From Candolleomyces eurysporus (taxonomy: Eukaryota > Basidiomycota > Agaricomycetes > Agaricales > Psathyrellaceae): a stretch of DNA of 21,808 nucleotides. The notes beneath the pieces are model-generated. The model did no database searches and had not been told where the DNA came from. It saw only the letters and a list, made by a program, of their open reading frames with translations. Every line of letters starts with the position of its first letter. The first letter of the stretch is position 1. The DNA lies in contig JANBPK010001624.1 in NCBI GenBank assembly GCA_027579435.1, forward strand, positions 1 through 21,808. The letters are read 5' to 3'. This document shows positions 1 through 11,357 of the stretch, piece by piece. Made by a program: the position numbers and the translations under genes.

Positions 1-1439
1 TCACATAACCAACAGAATCAAGGTTGTAATTGATCCCCAATTCATCGAGCTTGCGTTTGCGCTGATTCTGTCGCTTGACGAGACGTCTTGCAGCAGCATA
101 TTGCTCAGTCTCGTCTCGTTTCTGTGGCACAGGAGCCATGAATACAATGAACGACAAAGTACGCAGACGGCTAACCGACCTTGTTGTGTCTCGCTCGAGT
201 CAACTGGTCTGGAGGAACCGTCCTCCATTTCCTGTTAGCTCCGACCCACAACTGAGGATGAACCTTGTCCTTGGGTATCAGTTTGCATTGCATGATATGA
301 CCGCTCATAAGGTAGTTGTCCATAGTCTCAGCTACGATTTTGGCGACGGATTCAGAGTCGAACTCGATAAATCCGTAGTGTTTTGATTTGCCAGTCTACA
401 TATGCATAGAAGCCAGATAATGAGAATATGCTGGCAAAATGACGGGAAAGACGGCTCACCTTCTTATTCCTAGACAGGCGAACACGAGTGACATCGCCAA
501 ATTGCGAAAAGTAGGCACGCATCTGGTCTTCGTAGAAACCGTGAGGGATGCGGCCTAGGAAGAGGACACCGCGATTTCCCGTCTACAGTAACGTAAGTGT
601 AAAAATTAGAGCTGCACAAGACCAAGAACGATGATATAGATGCATACCGGCTTGCGTTTAGCCTTTTCCAGTTTCTTCTTTACCGTCGCATCGTCCTTTG
701 CGATAGTAGGCAGCTTTGCAACGTCGAATGCGCTTGGTTCGGCTTCCATATCGCTATCCTCGTCGGAGGAGTCTTCGTCTGTCGAGAAACCGTGCAGATG
801 AACTTCTTCATCGTCGTCCTCCTGCTCTCCTGCTTCGGATTCACTATCTTNCTTCAACTTTCTTNCGTTTTCAGTCGAGGGTTTTTCTGGGGCTTTTCGC
901 CTTGGGGNTTCGCCCCCTCGTTTTTCCTTTGACTTTTTCACCTCCTGGACCTTCGTTTCCTCTTCCTCTGCCTCAGACTCTGAATCGGCATCCGACTCTT
1001 CCTCTTCTGCCTCGGACTCGGATTCCTCTTCGTCCGACGAAGGCATAGGTTTTGGAGAAGGCTGCTTCGACTTGGTTTTGGATACCTTGGGCTTTGGTTC
1101 AGGTTTCTTCTTTTCAATGGGTTTCTTCTCGGTGGTTGGTTTCAATGCGGGTTTGGTGGGGGCGGAAGCTTTGGGTTGTTTCGCAGGAGAGGCCTTGGGA
1201 GTTTCCGAAGCCTTCTTCTTATCAGAGGATGCGGTCTTCGATTTTTTGGACGAAGGTTGGTCTACGGTTGGTTCTTCGGTTTTCGACGTCTCTGCAGCAT
1301 CTTCTTGTGAGTCCTTCTTGCGTTTGAGAGACTTGGTGGTAGAGGTCGATTTGGAGGATGCGGGTGCAGACTTCTCCGTTGCAGAGGGTTTCTTGGGTTT
1401 GCTTGACGATGAAGCTTTTACGGCCGTGATTCTAGCCAT
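1..1439 (-). CDS. NOP15: NOP15/NIFK-like nucleolar RRM protein (3' end outside window)
   Basis: Likely a nucleolar RNA-binding factor for pre-60S ribosome assembly. Exons on the minus strand are 648-1439, 460-582, 180-395 and 1-121, with introns of 65, 64 and 58 nt. About 417 residues are visible and the stop lies beyond the window edge. Residues 1-264 are a low-complexity Lys/Ser/Pro tail with acidic Glu/Asp/Ser stretches, typical of nucleolar proteins. One RRM follows, with RNP2 VLFLGRIP (about 270) and RNP1 KHYGFIEF (about 309-316). After it come the family's basic helix and the GINY element, comparable to GIDY in human NIFK. Three Ns (851, 865, 907) fall in the low-complexity tail. Removing all three keeps the downstream frame and changes only about 20 residues between them. 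The ATG at 1439 is the first in frame. The gene is divergent from the one at 1559, with about 120 bp between starts. The orthologue call rests on the RRM plus C-terminal extension. Confidence 0.9.
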
Positions 1440-1482
1440 GGTGAAGGGAGGAGGGGGAGTAGAGACGGTGAGAGTGAGGAGA
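1440..1482 (-). promoter_or_regulatory. Pyrimidine-rich leader/promoter of the NOP15-like gene
   Basis: Directly upstream of the minus-strand ATG at 1439, the coding strand is strongly CT-rich (the plus strand reads as G/A runs). Such CT tracts are common close to the transcription start of fungal genes. The 119-bp gap to the ATG at 1559 must hold both divergent promoters. Confidence 0.4.
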
Positions 1483-1558
1483 TCAAAAGTTTTGAGAAAA
1501 GGATTTTTGATGCCAAGCAGACCACAACATCGCGTCTCTTGCCTTGAATCAATCGCGG

Positions 1559-2561
1559 ATGACCTCTGCGCCTCGCTCTCAAAATCCTCATCTGCTGCAT
1601 AGGGAGGAGAAGACGGTGTCGAGGGCGGAGCTTTTTAGCAGTGACGACGATGGACCGACAGCCCATTCGACAGAGGCGGAGCAGCTGCTCAACAACCTAT
1701 TGGCAGATTCATTGGAATACGACTTGAGACCCAAGAAACGGAGAAAGGTAGAGGTGGAAGACGGAAATGTGCAACAACAGCCATTACGTATGTGTATTTT
1801 TCTTATGCACCATCCCAGTGATTGAGGATCTTCAGTGTTCCGCCTCGTCTCGTCGAAACTTTCACCCGTACCAATANTCCTTGGAACCTCCCCCGCCTCG
1901 ACCGAATTTGTGCGACTCTACTACGCTTATTATGTCCTCAACGTTCATCTGTCTACAGGTGTAAAGAAACAGCGCCTGAAGATAACGAAGAAGAGGCAGC
2001 AGAGAGAGCCAGAAAGGCTCAGGAAATCGCTGTCGATGCGGATTGGGTCATTAGTGCATCCCAGCAGCATCTCCAGGTCTGGTGGTGGTATCTTTTCCTC
2101 CACAAACCGAAGCTGACAATATGGAGCAGTCTCGTGCAAGAAACCCCTCTGAACACCATGTCCGAGGATTCTGTTCACCACATCCGCAAGTCATGATTGT
2201 TTCGGCGCTGCAACCACCCCGGCAGACTCGACCCTCTGTTCCAACATCATCGAAACCGATTTCGGATTACCCATACAAAATCGATGGACCATTACCTACT
2301 GAAGGGAATGGTTTGAAAGTGAAGTGTTGTCCTGTCCTGAGCACCAGCGAACAGCGACCCAAATCCAAGTCGCGAAGACGACGGAAGGCAGAACGAGAAC
2401 GACCGCCACCTGCATTTTGGAGACCCAACCCAGCCTGGACAGGCAAATGCCGTGGATATGCATACGGATACCCCTCCAGCTTTGCGGCAGTGGAAGAATG
2501 GGACGCTCATGGTATTTCCTATCGTCGAGACACAATGCGTAAAATACGAGTAGATAATTGA
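1559..2561 (+). CDS. Hypothetical nuclear protein with SV40-type NLS
   Basis: I do not recognise the family. Model: exon 1 1559-1791, exon 2 1836-2076, exon 3 2130-2561, about 301 aa. The second intron (2077-2129, 53 nt) has a CTGAC branch-like site and restores the frame between HLQ and SRAR. The first intron is uncertain: the best donor (GTATGT at 1788) does not connect to the good downstream frame, whereas GTGTAT at 1792 with the CAG at 1833-1835 does. N1877 adds doubt. Visible features are an acidic stretch near the N-terminus (FSSDDDG), then PKKRRKVE, almost identical to the classic SV40 nuclear localisation signal. There is a Glu-rich helix ([18 protein letters not shown]), and a basic C-terminal part ([12 protein letters not shown]) followed by an aromatic/glycine segment around [21 protein letters not shown]. 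It probably acts in the nucleus. It is divergent from the NOP15-like gene and ends 74 bp before CDC16. Confidence 0.65.
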
Positions 2562-2635
2562 TTTTTGATTTGATCATATGTCGCGGCGCGTCTGTTCGAA
2601 TCGACGCGTCTTGCTTCCGCTCACCATCGTCCATC

Positions 2636-5600
2636 ATGACCTCGACACCCCCGCCCTCCAACCACTTTTCGCTGCCTCCAGTACCCTCGTTGCCGTCGCC
2701 ATCGGCATTGAGGCCTCGAGGTTCTATAGGGTCCACGTTCTCGTTCAACCCGTCCCAGATTATGGACTCGTACTACGATGCCAACACCAGCGCGTTCACC
2801 CAGCGCATACCTATGGCTTTGGATCCTAATCGCTCGATATTGGCTTCGTCGCCTGCTCGCGCGTCTCCCCAGCCTAAACGAAAGTCCAAGCAGTCGCCGA
2901 ATAAAACGAGTACGAAGCCAGTTGGTGGCGGTCGGCAGCCACACCCTCTTGCAAACGATACGACGGACGTGTTTCAGGACTCGGAAGACGATGCGGATGA
3001 TGAGTATGACAGTTATGAGTGGGGTATGGTGGATAGGATGAGGCTTTGGAGACATGATGCTTTGATGCAGCATCTCTACGAGACTGCTGCGTTCTGGGGG
3101 GATAAGATTTTGAGTTGGACGAGTGAGTGCTTGCTCTTGCTTTTCTTTTACGCCTTCCGCATAAGCATCTACTGATTTTGTACTAGATGACCCAAACGAT
3201 GCCTTCTGGCTTGCCCAGACGTACTTCATGACACACCAGTACGCGCGAGCTCATCGTCTCTTAACGCGCCCCTTCCCCTTGGCTCCTCCAAATAAATCTC
3301 CTACGAATTCCGCTCCTCCTCTCTCAAATGCGAACACCACCACTGCAAGCAACAGTGGAGGCGCAGGGCCGAACGGGAGTAGCACGCAACTTTTCTCTCC
3401 AACACCCCTTGACAAAGGCAAATCAAGAGAGTCGATAAATCCTTTGGCGATGCCGAGTCGGTTGCCTGTTGGTGCAGCGGGTTTGGTCGATGTTCCAGAA
3501 ACCTTGCTTGACCAGACGTCCCGACTTGTGGATATGAGTTTGGCATGTCGGTACCTTGCTGCTCAGTGCATGGTGAGTGGCAGCTCGTATCATCTGGGGA
3601 TTTGATTGTTGAACGCGAGTTGCAGGTTCGGTCGGGTAAATGGACTGAGGCTATGGAGTTGATTGGGGAGGCCAACCCGTTCCGTGGGTCTGGTGAGTGG
3701 GTGTTTCTACGAAAATCTCAATTTAATTGATATGTGTTCCAGCGAAGAGTGGCCCGGCCGTCGCCAATATGGACGGCGGCATCAAGGTCAGTGGAATTGT
3801 CGCATTTCTATGTGTCTTGCTAACCCCCTATGATGATCGACAGATTGAAGCCTCGATGTGCTACTTGAGAGGCTTGCTAATGCTAAAATTGAACCGCGCC
3901 GACCAGGCGAAAACATGCTTCATGGAGGCACTTGCTCTGGACGTCAAATGCGCCGACGCGTTTTCGCAGTTGGTGAATGCGGAAATGCTTTCTCCTGACG
4001 AAGGTAAGCCGGGTTTCCGTTCACCAACGCTTATTAGCACTGAACTCTTATAATCGCGAACTAGAATGGGAATTCATCCAAGGTCTATCATATCAGACCC
4101 AGACACCAGATGACGCCGAGTTCGTGCAACTCATATACACTTCACGCCTGCGTAAAGACAAGCACCAAGTCGAGCATGCTCTTACGAGAAGCAGGCTGGT
4201 GGACGACTATGGGCTAGGTGATAACCCTGATGTACTGTTCAGTTTTGCGGATGCGTTGTACACAGATTTCAGATGGGCGGAATGTTATGCTGTTACTGCC
4301 AGGTGCGTTTTTCGCTGTATCCCTTCTCTCTTCTAAATTCTACTGCTCCTTCACTTTCTTGTATCGCGATATGCATGGCTGACGTTGTGACAGGATTATG
4401 GGTTTGACTGCCCTGCATGTGCCCACGATACCTCTGCACATTGCGTGCATGTATCATCTCAACCATTTACATTCCAAGTTGTTCCTCATGGCACATGAGA
4501 TGGTGGATCGGGAGCCGGAGAACGCGCTTAGTTGGTATGCTGTGGGTGTATGGTATTTGTGTAATGGGAAGTGGGGGCAGGCGAGGTCGTATTTGAGGTA
4601 AATGCCTCGCTTCTTTGAACAAATGGAGTCTCTAACGTGTTCTTTTCATTTTCGGAAAATAGCAAGACGACGCTCATGGACCCGCGGTTTGCACCTGCAT
4701 GGGCTGCGTTTGGGCATACGTTTGCTATGGAGGCGGAGCATGATCATGCTGTTACGGCTTATTCGACTTGTGCACGGATATTCGTTGGGTGAGTGGTGTT
4801 TCAATACGATGGCATTCACCTAATAATAGTTTGATTTCGATTATCTAGATCGCACCTCCCATTGCTGTTTATCGGCATGGAGCAAATTATGCTTTCAAAT
4901 TTCCGGCTTGCGGACGAAGCTTTGCATGCTGCTGCTGCGTTGTGTGAGAACGACCCGTTGCTGTGTAATGAGAGGGGGGTGATGGCGTTTAATCACGGAG
5001 AGTATGTGTTTTACAATCTTTCTTATCCCTGGTTTCGTCATGTATCTGACGAAGCCCGCTCTCCCCATTTTGTGTGGTGCAGTTACGAAAAAGCGGCGGA
5101 CTTCTTCCAGGAAGCGATTGACCGTGCGCAGGTTACGCAGAGTTCGCAGCAGACGTGGGCTATCACGTATATGAATCTTGGAACGTGTTTCAGGAAGCTT
5201 AGGTGTGTGCTTTTCGTCCGATTCTCGTTACCTTCTCCCTCTTAATTGATAATGGCGATGCAGAAAACTAGACGAGGCGGTAAAAGTCTACCATAAAGTC
5301 CTCGAATATGATTCGAGGCATTCGATTGCGCTTGGGTTCCTTGGGATGGTGTATCATATGTTGAATGACCTGGACAAGGCAATTGTGAAGTATCATGAGG
5401 TGTGTGGCAATTTTTATCTTGGTTTCTTGCATCCCATAGCTCATTGGACGAATTTTACTGGAAACTCGAATAGGCACTCAGCATTGATCCTATCAATAAC
5501 AACATCCTCGAACTGCTCAACACAGCACTCGAAACATCCACCGCAAGGAGTGCGCAGACCCTAAGGTATGAAGAGCTCGCAAAGGTTTTGCATACTAAGT

Positions 5601-5755
5601 GGCATCGCGAGGATCCGCAGTACAGAGCGAGGGTGGTGGCGGCGTGGGCTGCGCAGGGGATGACTGTTAGTCCGACGGGGCAGCTTGTTCCTATGACTGG
5701 TCGTGGGCGGCAGGGGCAGGGGCAGCACGGGGAGGCGGATGCTATGCAGGAATAG
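2636..5755 (+). CDS. CDC16: Anaphase-promoting complex subunit 6 (APC6/CDC16), TPR protein
   Basis: TPR scaffold subunit of the nuclear APC/C ubiquitin ligase that triggers anaphase and mitotic exit. Twelve exons: 2636-3122, 3187-3572, 3626-3692, 3743-3786, 3844-4003, 4065-4302, 4394-4597, 4663-4788, 4849-5001, 5083-5202, 5264-5399, 5474-5755. All phases agree and the product is 800 aa, close to budding yeast Cdc16. Residues 1-110 are Ser/Pro-rich and probably disordered, followed by an acidic run. The conserved start [18 protein letters not shown] lies near residue 133, then [14 protein letters not shown] low-complexity loop (about 180-260) interrupts the first TPRs. Later TPRs include [58 protein letters not shown] and [13 protein letters not shown]. 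The C-terminus is Gly/Gln-rich. I chose the first in-frame ATG of exon 1 that lacks an upstream rival; codons 5' of it look non-coding. Confidence 0.97.
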
Positions 5756-6225
5756 TGCTAGTAATGGTCATCAGAGGGCTTCGCTTAATGCATAATGGTA
5801 ATCTTCCATGATCTAGATCCCTTACAATCGGACCCAGAATAACTCTGAGTCAAGAGGGTGTAATGACCGTAAACAACGTCTACTCGACCGAGTCGGACTG
5901 GTGCTGTTGTGAGGAGGAGGAATGTGATTAATGGATAGTGCTACAACAGAAAGCTGAGAAAGTAAAAGCACAAATAAACAGAAGAGAAAACAATAAAGTG
6001 GAATGGACACAGAAAGCAATGGTGCTCGTCGTACAGTGGGGTTCGTACAAGTCATGCCAGGGCCATCATGGGATGAATAGTTCTATCAGGTAACCGAATA
6101 GACAAGATAAAACCTTCGTCGAGCGTAAGGATGTCGACGATTGCTTGAGAAATCGAATCCAGATTCGAGAAATCCCTCCGAGCTGCAGGATGCATGTATA
6201 ATACAATTGCATTGAATGGAATGAT
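5756..6225. other. Intergenic 3' regions of convergent CDC16 and TIF11
   Basis: This 470-bp gap lies between two converging stop codons. It is more AT-rich than its flanks and holds no frame with coding character, RNA gene or repeat that I can see. It most likely contains the two 3' UTRs and polyadenylation signals. Confidence 0.6.
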
Positions 6226-6921
6226 TTAGATATCGTCAATGTCGACCTCGCCATCGTCGTCGCCGAACTCGAATGTGCATTCGCCGTCTTCCTCACCGAA
6301 GGTGTCGGTTTCGTTGATTTTGGCGTTTTCGGGGAGTTCGCCGTAAGCTTTGACTGTGGGTGATATCGAGTCAGTTTTGGTTCAACAACGATCAAAAAGA
6401 AGATGGGATATGGAGGGTGGCGTAAACGAAGTGAAGAACGCTACTTACGATTACGCGCTTCGTCGGCTGTGTATTTGACGATAACGTCTGCTTTGTCGTC
6501 CTGGAAGTCTCGCAGGGAGAGAAGGACGATGTCGCCCTGGTTGATCCAGACCTGCACACAATAACGCCAATTGTTAGGATATTTAGCAAGTGAAATGGAT
6601 CGTGTAACGCACCTTCTTCCTCATCTTTCCTCTGATGTGGGCTAACCGCTTCTCGCCATCGAAGCACAGGGCCTCGAGACGGCCGTTTCCCAGCATTTTC
6701 GTGACTTGCGCGTATTCTTGGCCGTCTTCTCGGAAAACGAGCTCACGCTTGTCGTCGTCGTTTTCGTTCTTTCCACGTCTCCTGTTTTTACCACCCTAGA
6801 TGGTCGTTAGAATCGTGGTTTTCTCTGGAGTGGGAGGTAGTGCACACCTTTCCCTTGTTCTGATTGCAGTTGAGTGAGTTTAGGGCCAAGGGTCCATGAG
6901 TAATGGGCGCACCTTTGGCAT
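6226..6921 (-). CDS. TIF11: Translation initiation factor eIF1A
   Basis: eIF1A binds the 40S A-site region and acts with eIF1, eIF2 and eIF5B in scanning and start-codon choice. Minus-strand exons are 6913-6921 (9 nt, Met-Pro-Lys), 6848-6859 (12 nt, Asn-Lys-Gly-Lys), 6613-6795, 6449-6551 and 6226-6353. Introns are 53, 52, 61 and 95 nt. The joined frame gives 144 aa, the normal eIF1A length. The basic N-terminal tail reads [15 protein letters not shown]. The OB fold carries [20 protein letters not shown] and [17 protein letters not shown]. Then come the invariant [20 protein letters not shown] and the acidic C-terminus ending DIDDI, the element that contacts eIF5B. The two tiny exons are supported because they alone rebuild the highly conserved N-terminal tail. 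Nothing suggests a pseudogene. Confidence 0.97.
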
Positions 6922-7155
6922 TTTGGGCTAGAAGGTTGGGTGCTCGCTGTGTCGTGTGGCGGACTCTAGAGGCTTTTTTGGCGCTGTGTTCAGCGACCAG
7001 GAAGAAGGTTAAAGGAGCGGAAAGAGGTAGGAAAGTGGGAGGAAAGAATCGATGGGGGCTGAGCAGGCTGTTATCAAATCTCCCAGTCAGTCCGGTGCCT
7101 CCAATTAGTCAGCGGCCGGCCGTGCATGATTGGATATGACTTATTTCATTGCTAT

Positions 7156-8054
7156 CTACATCATCATTTGCAGGGTTGTCATGTCGGGCACTACGCCCTT
7201 TTCGTGGTACAGATATTCTGTGATATCTCTCGCTTTGCACCGTACAGCCTCTTTGAGCATCTTTACGTCCGGCTTCACTCTGTCCTCCAACCGTCTTCGT
7301 TTCTTGGACGAGGATGGTCCAGATGGCGATTCTTGTCGTTCGATGAGCATCTTGACAAGGGCGAGGTTTTTTTGTCGGATGGCGACGATGATGGCGAGAC
7401 AGTCTTTCGGCTCTGGCGATGCACCGTGCTCGAGAAGGAATCGGACAAGTGGGATGAATCGGATGTGTACGGCTTTGGTGAGGGCGTAGCCTTGATTAGC
7501 GTTGGCGTCGGGTCGTAGCCCAACGTCGTCGTCATCTTTAAAGGTGTCGAAGAGGTGTCGCAAGTAGGGAAGGGGAGCGTCGTTGTCTGTCCATTTTGGC
7601 CGTTTGTCAAGGTTTCTGAACAGTCGGCGGGGTAGATCGAAGAGGCGTCTCTTGGCGTCCTTTTCTTCCTTCTCCGGGGTCGCCTCCAATGGGGTCCCGT
7701 CGTCTTGAAGATCTGTTTCCGGGAAACTTTCCTTGTTCCGCTTCACCAGCAGGCGAAATGCTTCGAGCACGTCTATACTGCACGAAGGGTATCGGAGGGC
7801 TCGAGTAAGCATATCAGACTCGTTCCGCACATCGTAAAGCCGAAAAAANGATATATTTCGCGCGGTAGAGGGGTGAGGTGCCACGGTAGACCTGGCGGAG
7901 CCTCTTGGAAATGTAAGGTAGATGTTCTGATAGCACTAGCAGCTGAACATCGTGCAGAAGCTGTAAAACTAGGTCAGAAAATTGTAAAGAAAGGCATCTA
8001 TCTACTCACCTCTACAGGCAGACTGTGAAGGCCTACGACTTCACCTGGGACCAT
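7156..8054 (-). CDS. F-box/ankyrin-like protein (apparent frameshift at N7849)
   Basis: Minus-strand exons are 8010-8054 and 7156-7960, with a 49-nt intron 7961-8009. If N7849, which sits against a six-base homopolymer, is taken as absent, the product is 282 aa; if kept, the frame hits a stop within about 12 codons. Near the N-terminus LPVELLHDVQLLVLSEHL followed by SKRLRQVY resembles an F-box. The middle is charged. From about residue 175, segments such as LTKAVHIRFIPLVRFLLEHGASP and AIIVAIRQKNLALVKMLIE look like ankyrin helices. A basic stretch KKRRR lies near the C-terminus. By family this would be a substrate adaptor for an SCF ubiquitin ligase, but that is inference. The ATG at 8054 is the only in-frame one. 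The frame is open about 100 nt further upstream, so an additional 5' exon overlapping the MGM1 leader is possible. Confidence 0.75.
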
Positions 8055-8222
8055 GAACGGAGGGGAGAGGAGGGCGAACAGGGGCCGAATGTCCAAATTT
8101 TGCCAGCTGCTTACATCATCGTCAGGCCGAGCCGAGAGCCAGACGTCAATCGTTTCCTCACCGGCAACCTCCCTTCACCACCAACCCAGTCCTCGTCCCC
8201 CTCAAAAGCAGCACCAGCAGCC

Positions 8223-11200
8223 ATGCTGACCGTGGCGAAGCGCAAGATCTCCCCTAAAATTGTCACCTATGGCCTGCAAGCTGCCCGCCAGCAGGCATCG
8301 TCATCGTCGAAACCAGTACACAGGCAGTTCACGACGTTTCTGGCATCCGGATCGCTGAGGAGACGGTACTCGACCGTGCCAGCCTCGGCGATGCGAAACG
8401 TGGTGCATGCAAGAGCCATTTCGTACAGCACTATACCGAAGATGGTCATTAGGATGTTTAGGTTGCCTATTGCTGGAGCTACTGTCGGTGCTGGAGGGTT
8501 TGGCTACGCGAATTACAAGTTTGACGGTGAGCGAAAGACCTACCTACCAAGGTATTGTTGTGATTCTTATGCTACATGCTTGTAGAGGTCAGAAGGCAAA
8601 CGGACGAGTGGGTGAACACCGCTCGGAATACTGCTCAAGGCATCTTCTCGACTGCTTCGGAGGGGGTCTCGACTATCACGTCCAAATTCGCCGAACTCAA
8701 GCTCCCGGAGTTACCTGCTGTCGACACGCCCCAGTTCCTGAAAGACTTGTTCTCGTCTATGCAGAACGAGGAGGGTAGCGGCGGTGGCAAAAATGGCAAT
8801 GGCGAAGGCGGAGAGCCTAACAACAATAGGTCGCCGAAACAAGACGCTGCGGCTATCGCTGCTCTCGTTGCCGCGACCATGTCGTCGCCTCACGACGGGA
8901 AGGACCAGACAATCATCGATAATGGCTTGATGCATCTGACGAAGAAACTCATTGAAATTCGGAGTATGCTGCTTAGCATCGACCAGAGCGACGCGCTCAA
9001 GCTGCCGAGCATCGTCGTCATTGGGAGCCAGAGCTCGGGGAAGAGCTCGGTGCTCGAAGCTATTGTCGGTCACGAGTTTTTGCCAAAGTACGTTTATTAT
9101 AAAGTTTCCCTCTCCCCGGATAACCAACTCAATCATTATTACCCGCAGGGGAAACAACATGGTAACCCGCCGGCCCATCGAACTCACCCTCATCCATACA
9201 CCCGCGAAACCAGGCCAACCCGCTCCCGTCGAATACGGCGAATTCCCAGGACTCGGAATTGGCAAGATCACCAACTTTTCCGACATCCAACGTACCCTCA
9301 CCGACCTCAACCTTGCCGTTCCGTCCAATGAAGCCGTCTCCAACGACCCCATCGACCTCCGCATCTACTCCCCTAATGTGCCCGACCTCACACTCATCGA
9401 CCTCCCAGGTTACGTCCAGATCTCGAGTTTGGACCAACCGGAGAGCCTGAAAGAGCAGATCGCGGGGTTGTGTGAGAAGTATATTCGGGAACCGAACATT
9501 ATCTTGGCGGTGTGTGCTGCGGATGTGGATCTGGCGAATTCGCCTGCGTTGAGGGCGAGTCGGAAGGTGGATCCGCTTGGCTTGAGGACGATTGGGGTTG
9601 TGACCAAGATGGATTTGGTCAGTCCGGAGCAGGGTGCGGGGATTTTGACGGGGAATAGGTATCCGTTGCATTTGGGATATGTGGGTGTTGTTGCGAAGGC
9701 GAGCGGGACGCCTGGGAAGGGAGAAACGAAGGCGCTGGTTGCGAGGAGGAATGAGAGTCAGTACTTCAAGGAGCATGCGGATGTGTTTGGGGGAGGAGGG
9801 GAGAGTGCGATGATGGTTGGGACGGATACGCTGAGGAGGAGGCTGATGCAGGTTTTGGAGTCGTCGATGGCTTCGTCTTTGCATGGCATTACGAATGCCG
9901 TCCAGCTCGAGTTGGAGGAGGCCACGTACCAATTCAAAGTCCAGTACAACGACCGGAGGATTTCGCCTGAATCGTATGTCGCTGAGACGATGGACCATCT
10001 CAAGTTACGATTCCAGAAGGCCACGGAGCATTTCAAGCGGCCCATTGTCCGCGCCAAGTTGAGAAGCATGCTGGAGGACAAGGTGATGGATGTCCTTGAA
10101 CAGCTGTATTGGCTGGATAAGAGGGCTCCAGAGCTGGGTGCGTTGGGTCAAGACCCGAGGCTGAAGGCAGAGGATCTGGAACCATACTGGCACCACAAGT
10201 TGGAGGCTGCTTCGAGCCTTTTGACAAAGTCGGGTGTTGGAAGAGACTCAACGATCATGGTCGCAGATGGGTTGAGGGCGTTGATCGATTCGATAGCGAG
10301 TGGGGAGCCGTTCAATTGTCACCCGAGGGCGGCGGAGAGGTTGATTGAGTTCAGCCATATGATTCTGAGGGATAGGATTGGGGTGACGAGTGATCAGGTG
10401 GAGAACTGCATCAAACCGTTCAAGTACGATGTGGATGTTGAGCCGAGGGAGTGGGAAGCGGGGAGGGAAAGGGCTGTGGAAATGTACGAGAAGGAGTTGA
10501 CAGATTGCGAGAAAAAGCTTGGAGAAATCAAGAGTAAAGTTGGCGGAGGGCGGAGACTGGGGAATCTGATTGGGTATGTGAAGACCCTGGAGGAGAAGCG
10601 GCAGCAGAGGGAGAAGGAGAAGGCAGCGAAGAGGTTGGAGAACGTCGGGAACAGCGGTGCTGCCGAGGAGGCATCGTCATCAATATCGCCGCTCAGGCAG
10701 GAGCTCGAGGCTGATGATTCGCCAGAATCGTATCGGTACCCACCCGCACAAATTTTGGATGGTGAGCTCTCTCATTCCTGCTGATTGAGATTTCGTTCTA
10801 ACGTTCTTCTGTATAGCTCGTGTTGCCATGATGTACAGCGAACGACTCCACATCCTGAAACTGCGACTGGCCGCCTTGAAATCCAAACGGTGTAAAGCCG
10901 GTCCTCAGAGCGAAGCCTTCTGCCCCGAAGCGTTCTTGAACGTCGTCGCAGACAAGTTGGCTTACACTTCCTCTCTCTTCATCAACATCGAGCTGCTGGA
11001 GCACTTTTTCTATCAGGTCAGAATAATATTCTCTTTTTACGCACGATGATAGACTGAACTGACTTGAATACAGTTCCCTCGAGAAATCGACTCTAGGTTG
11101 TTGTATGATCTGGACAGGAAAGAAATTGTCGACTTTGCTCGCGAGAATCCTGTGGTACGGAGACATCTGGATCTGCAGGAGCGTAAAGACAAGTTGGAAG

Positions 11201-11357
11201 AGGTGGGTTTTCCTTCGTTGTTTATGCCGAACTTTTCTCTTTTACTTACCTCCGTCCCTCACAGGTCATGAAACAGCTGAACAGCTTGTCAACGCTGCGT
11301 GCTGATCCTCAGCCTAAACAGCGACGGCAGAGGGGGCTGTTTGGTAGCGTATTCTAA
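8223..11357 (+). CDS. MGM1: Mitochondrial dynamin-like GTPase MGM1/OPA1
   Basis: Inner-membrane dynamin that drives mitochondrial inner-membrane fusion, cristae shape and mtDNA maintenance. Exons are 8223-8526, 8586-9087, 9149-10761, 10817-11016, 11074-11202 and 11265-11357, giving 946 aa, similar to yeast Mgm1 (about 900) and OPA1 (about 960). The N-terminus is rich in Arg/Ser/Ala with few acidic residues (targeting presequence). It is followed by a Gly/Ala-rich helix around residues 75-97, the likely inner-membrane anchor with the processing region after it. GTPase motifs are GSQSSGKS (about 247-254), MVTRRPIEL (switch region), DLPG (about 352) and TKMD (about 420). The middle/stalk and C-terminal assembly parts follow, ending LFGSVF. 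The Gly/Asn-rich linker near residue 165-185 is low-complexity. The ATG at 8223 is the first in frame. The gene is head-to-head with the F-box/ankyrin gene and converges on the SCP2 gene. Confidence 0.97.

Noticed and set aside
1072..1602. 176-codon plus-strand frame over the NOP15-like N-terminus
   Set aside because: It is the mirror of the low-complexity Lys/Ser/Glu exon and contains only Phe/Leu/Gly runs.
8025..8222. N-terminal extension of MGM1
   Set aside because: The frame is open but has no ATG before 8223, and the composition is not like a mitochondrial presequence.
9129..9998. 289-codon open frame antisense to MGM1
   Set aside because: It lies opposite the conserved GTPase exon and is rich in Arg, Pro and His, as expected from the reverse of GC-rich coding DNA. 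No motifs or splice context.
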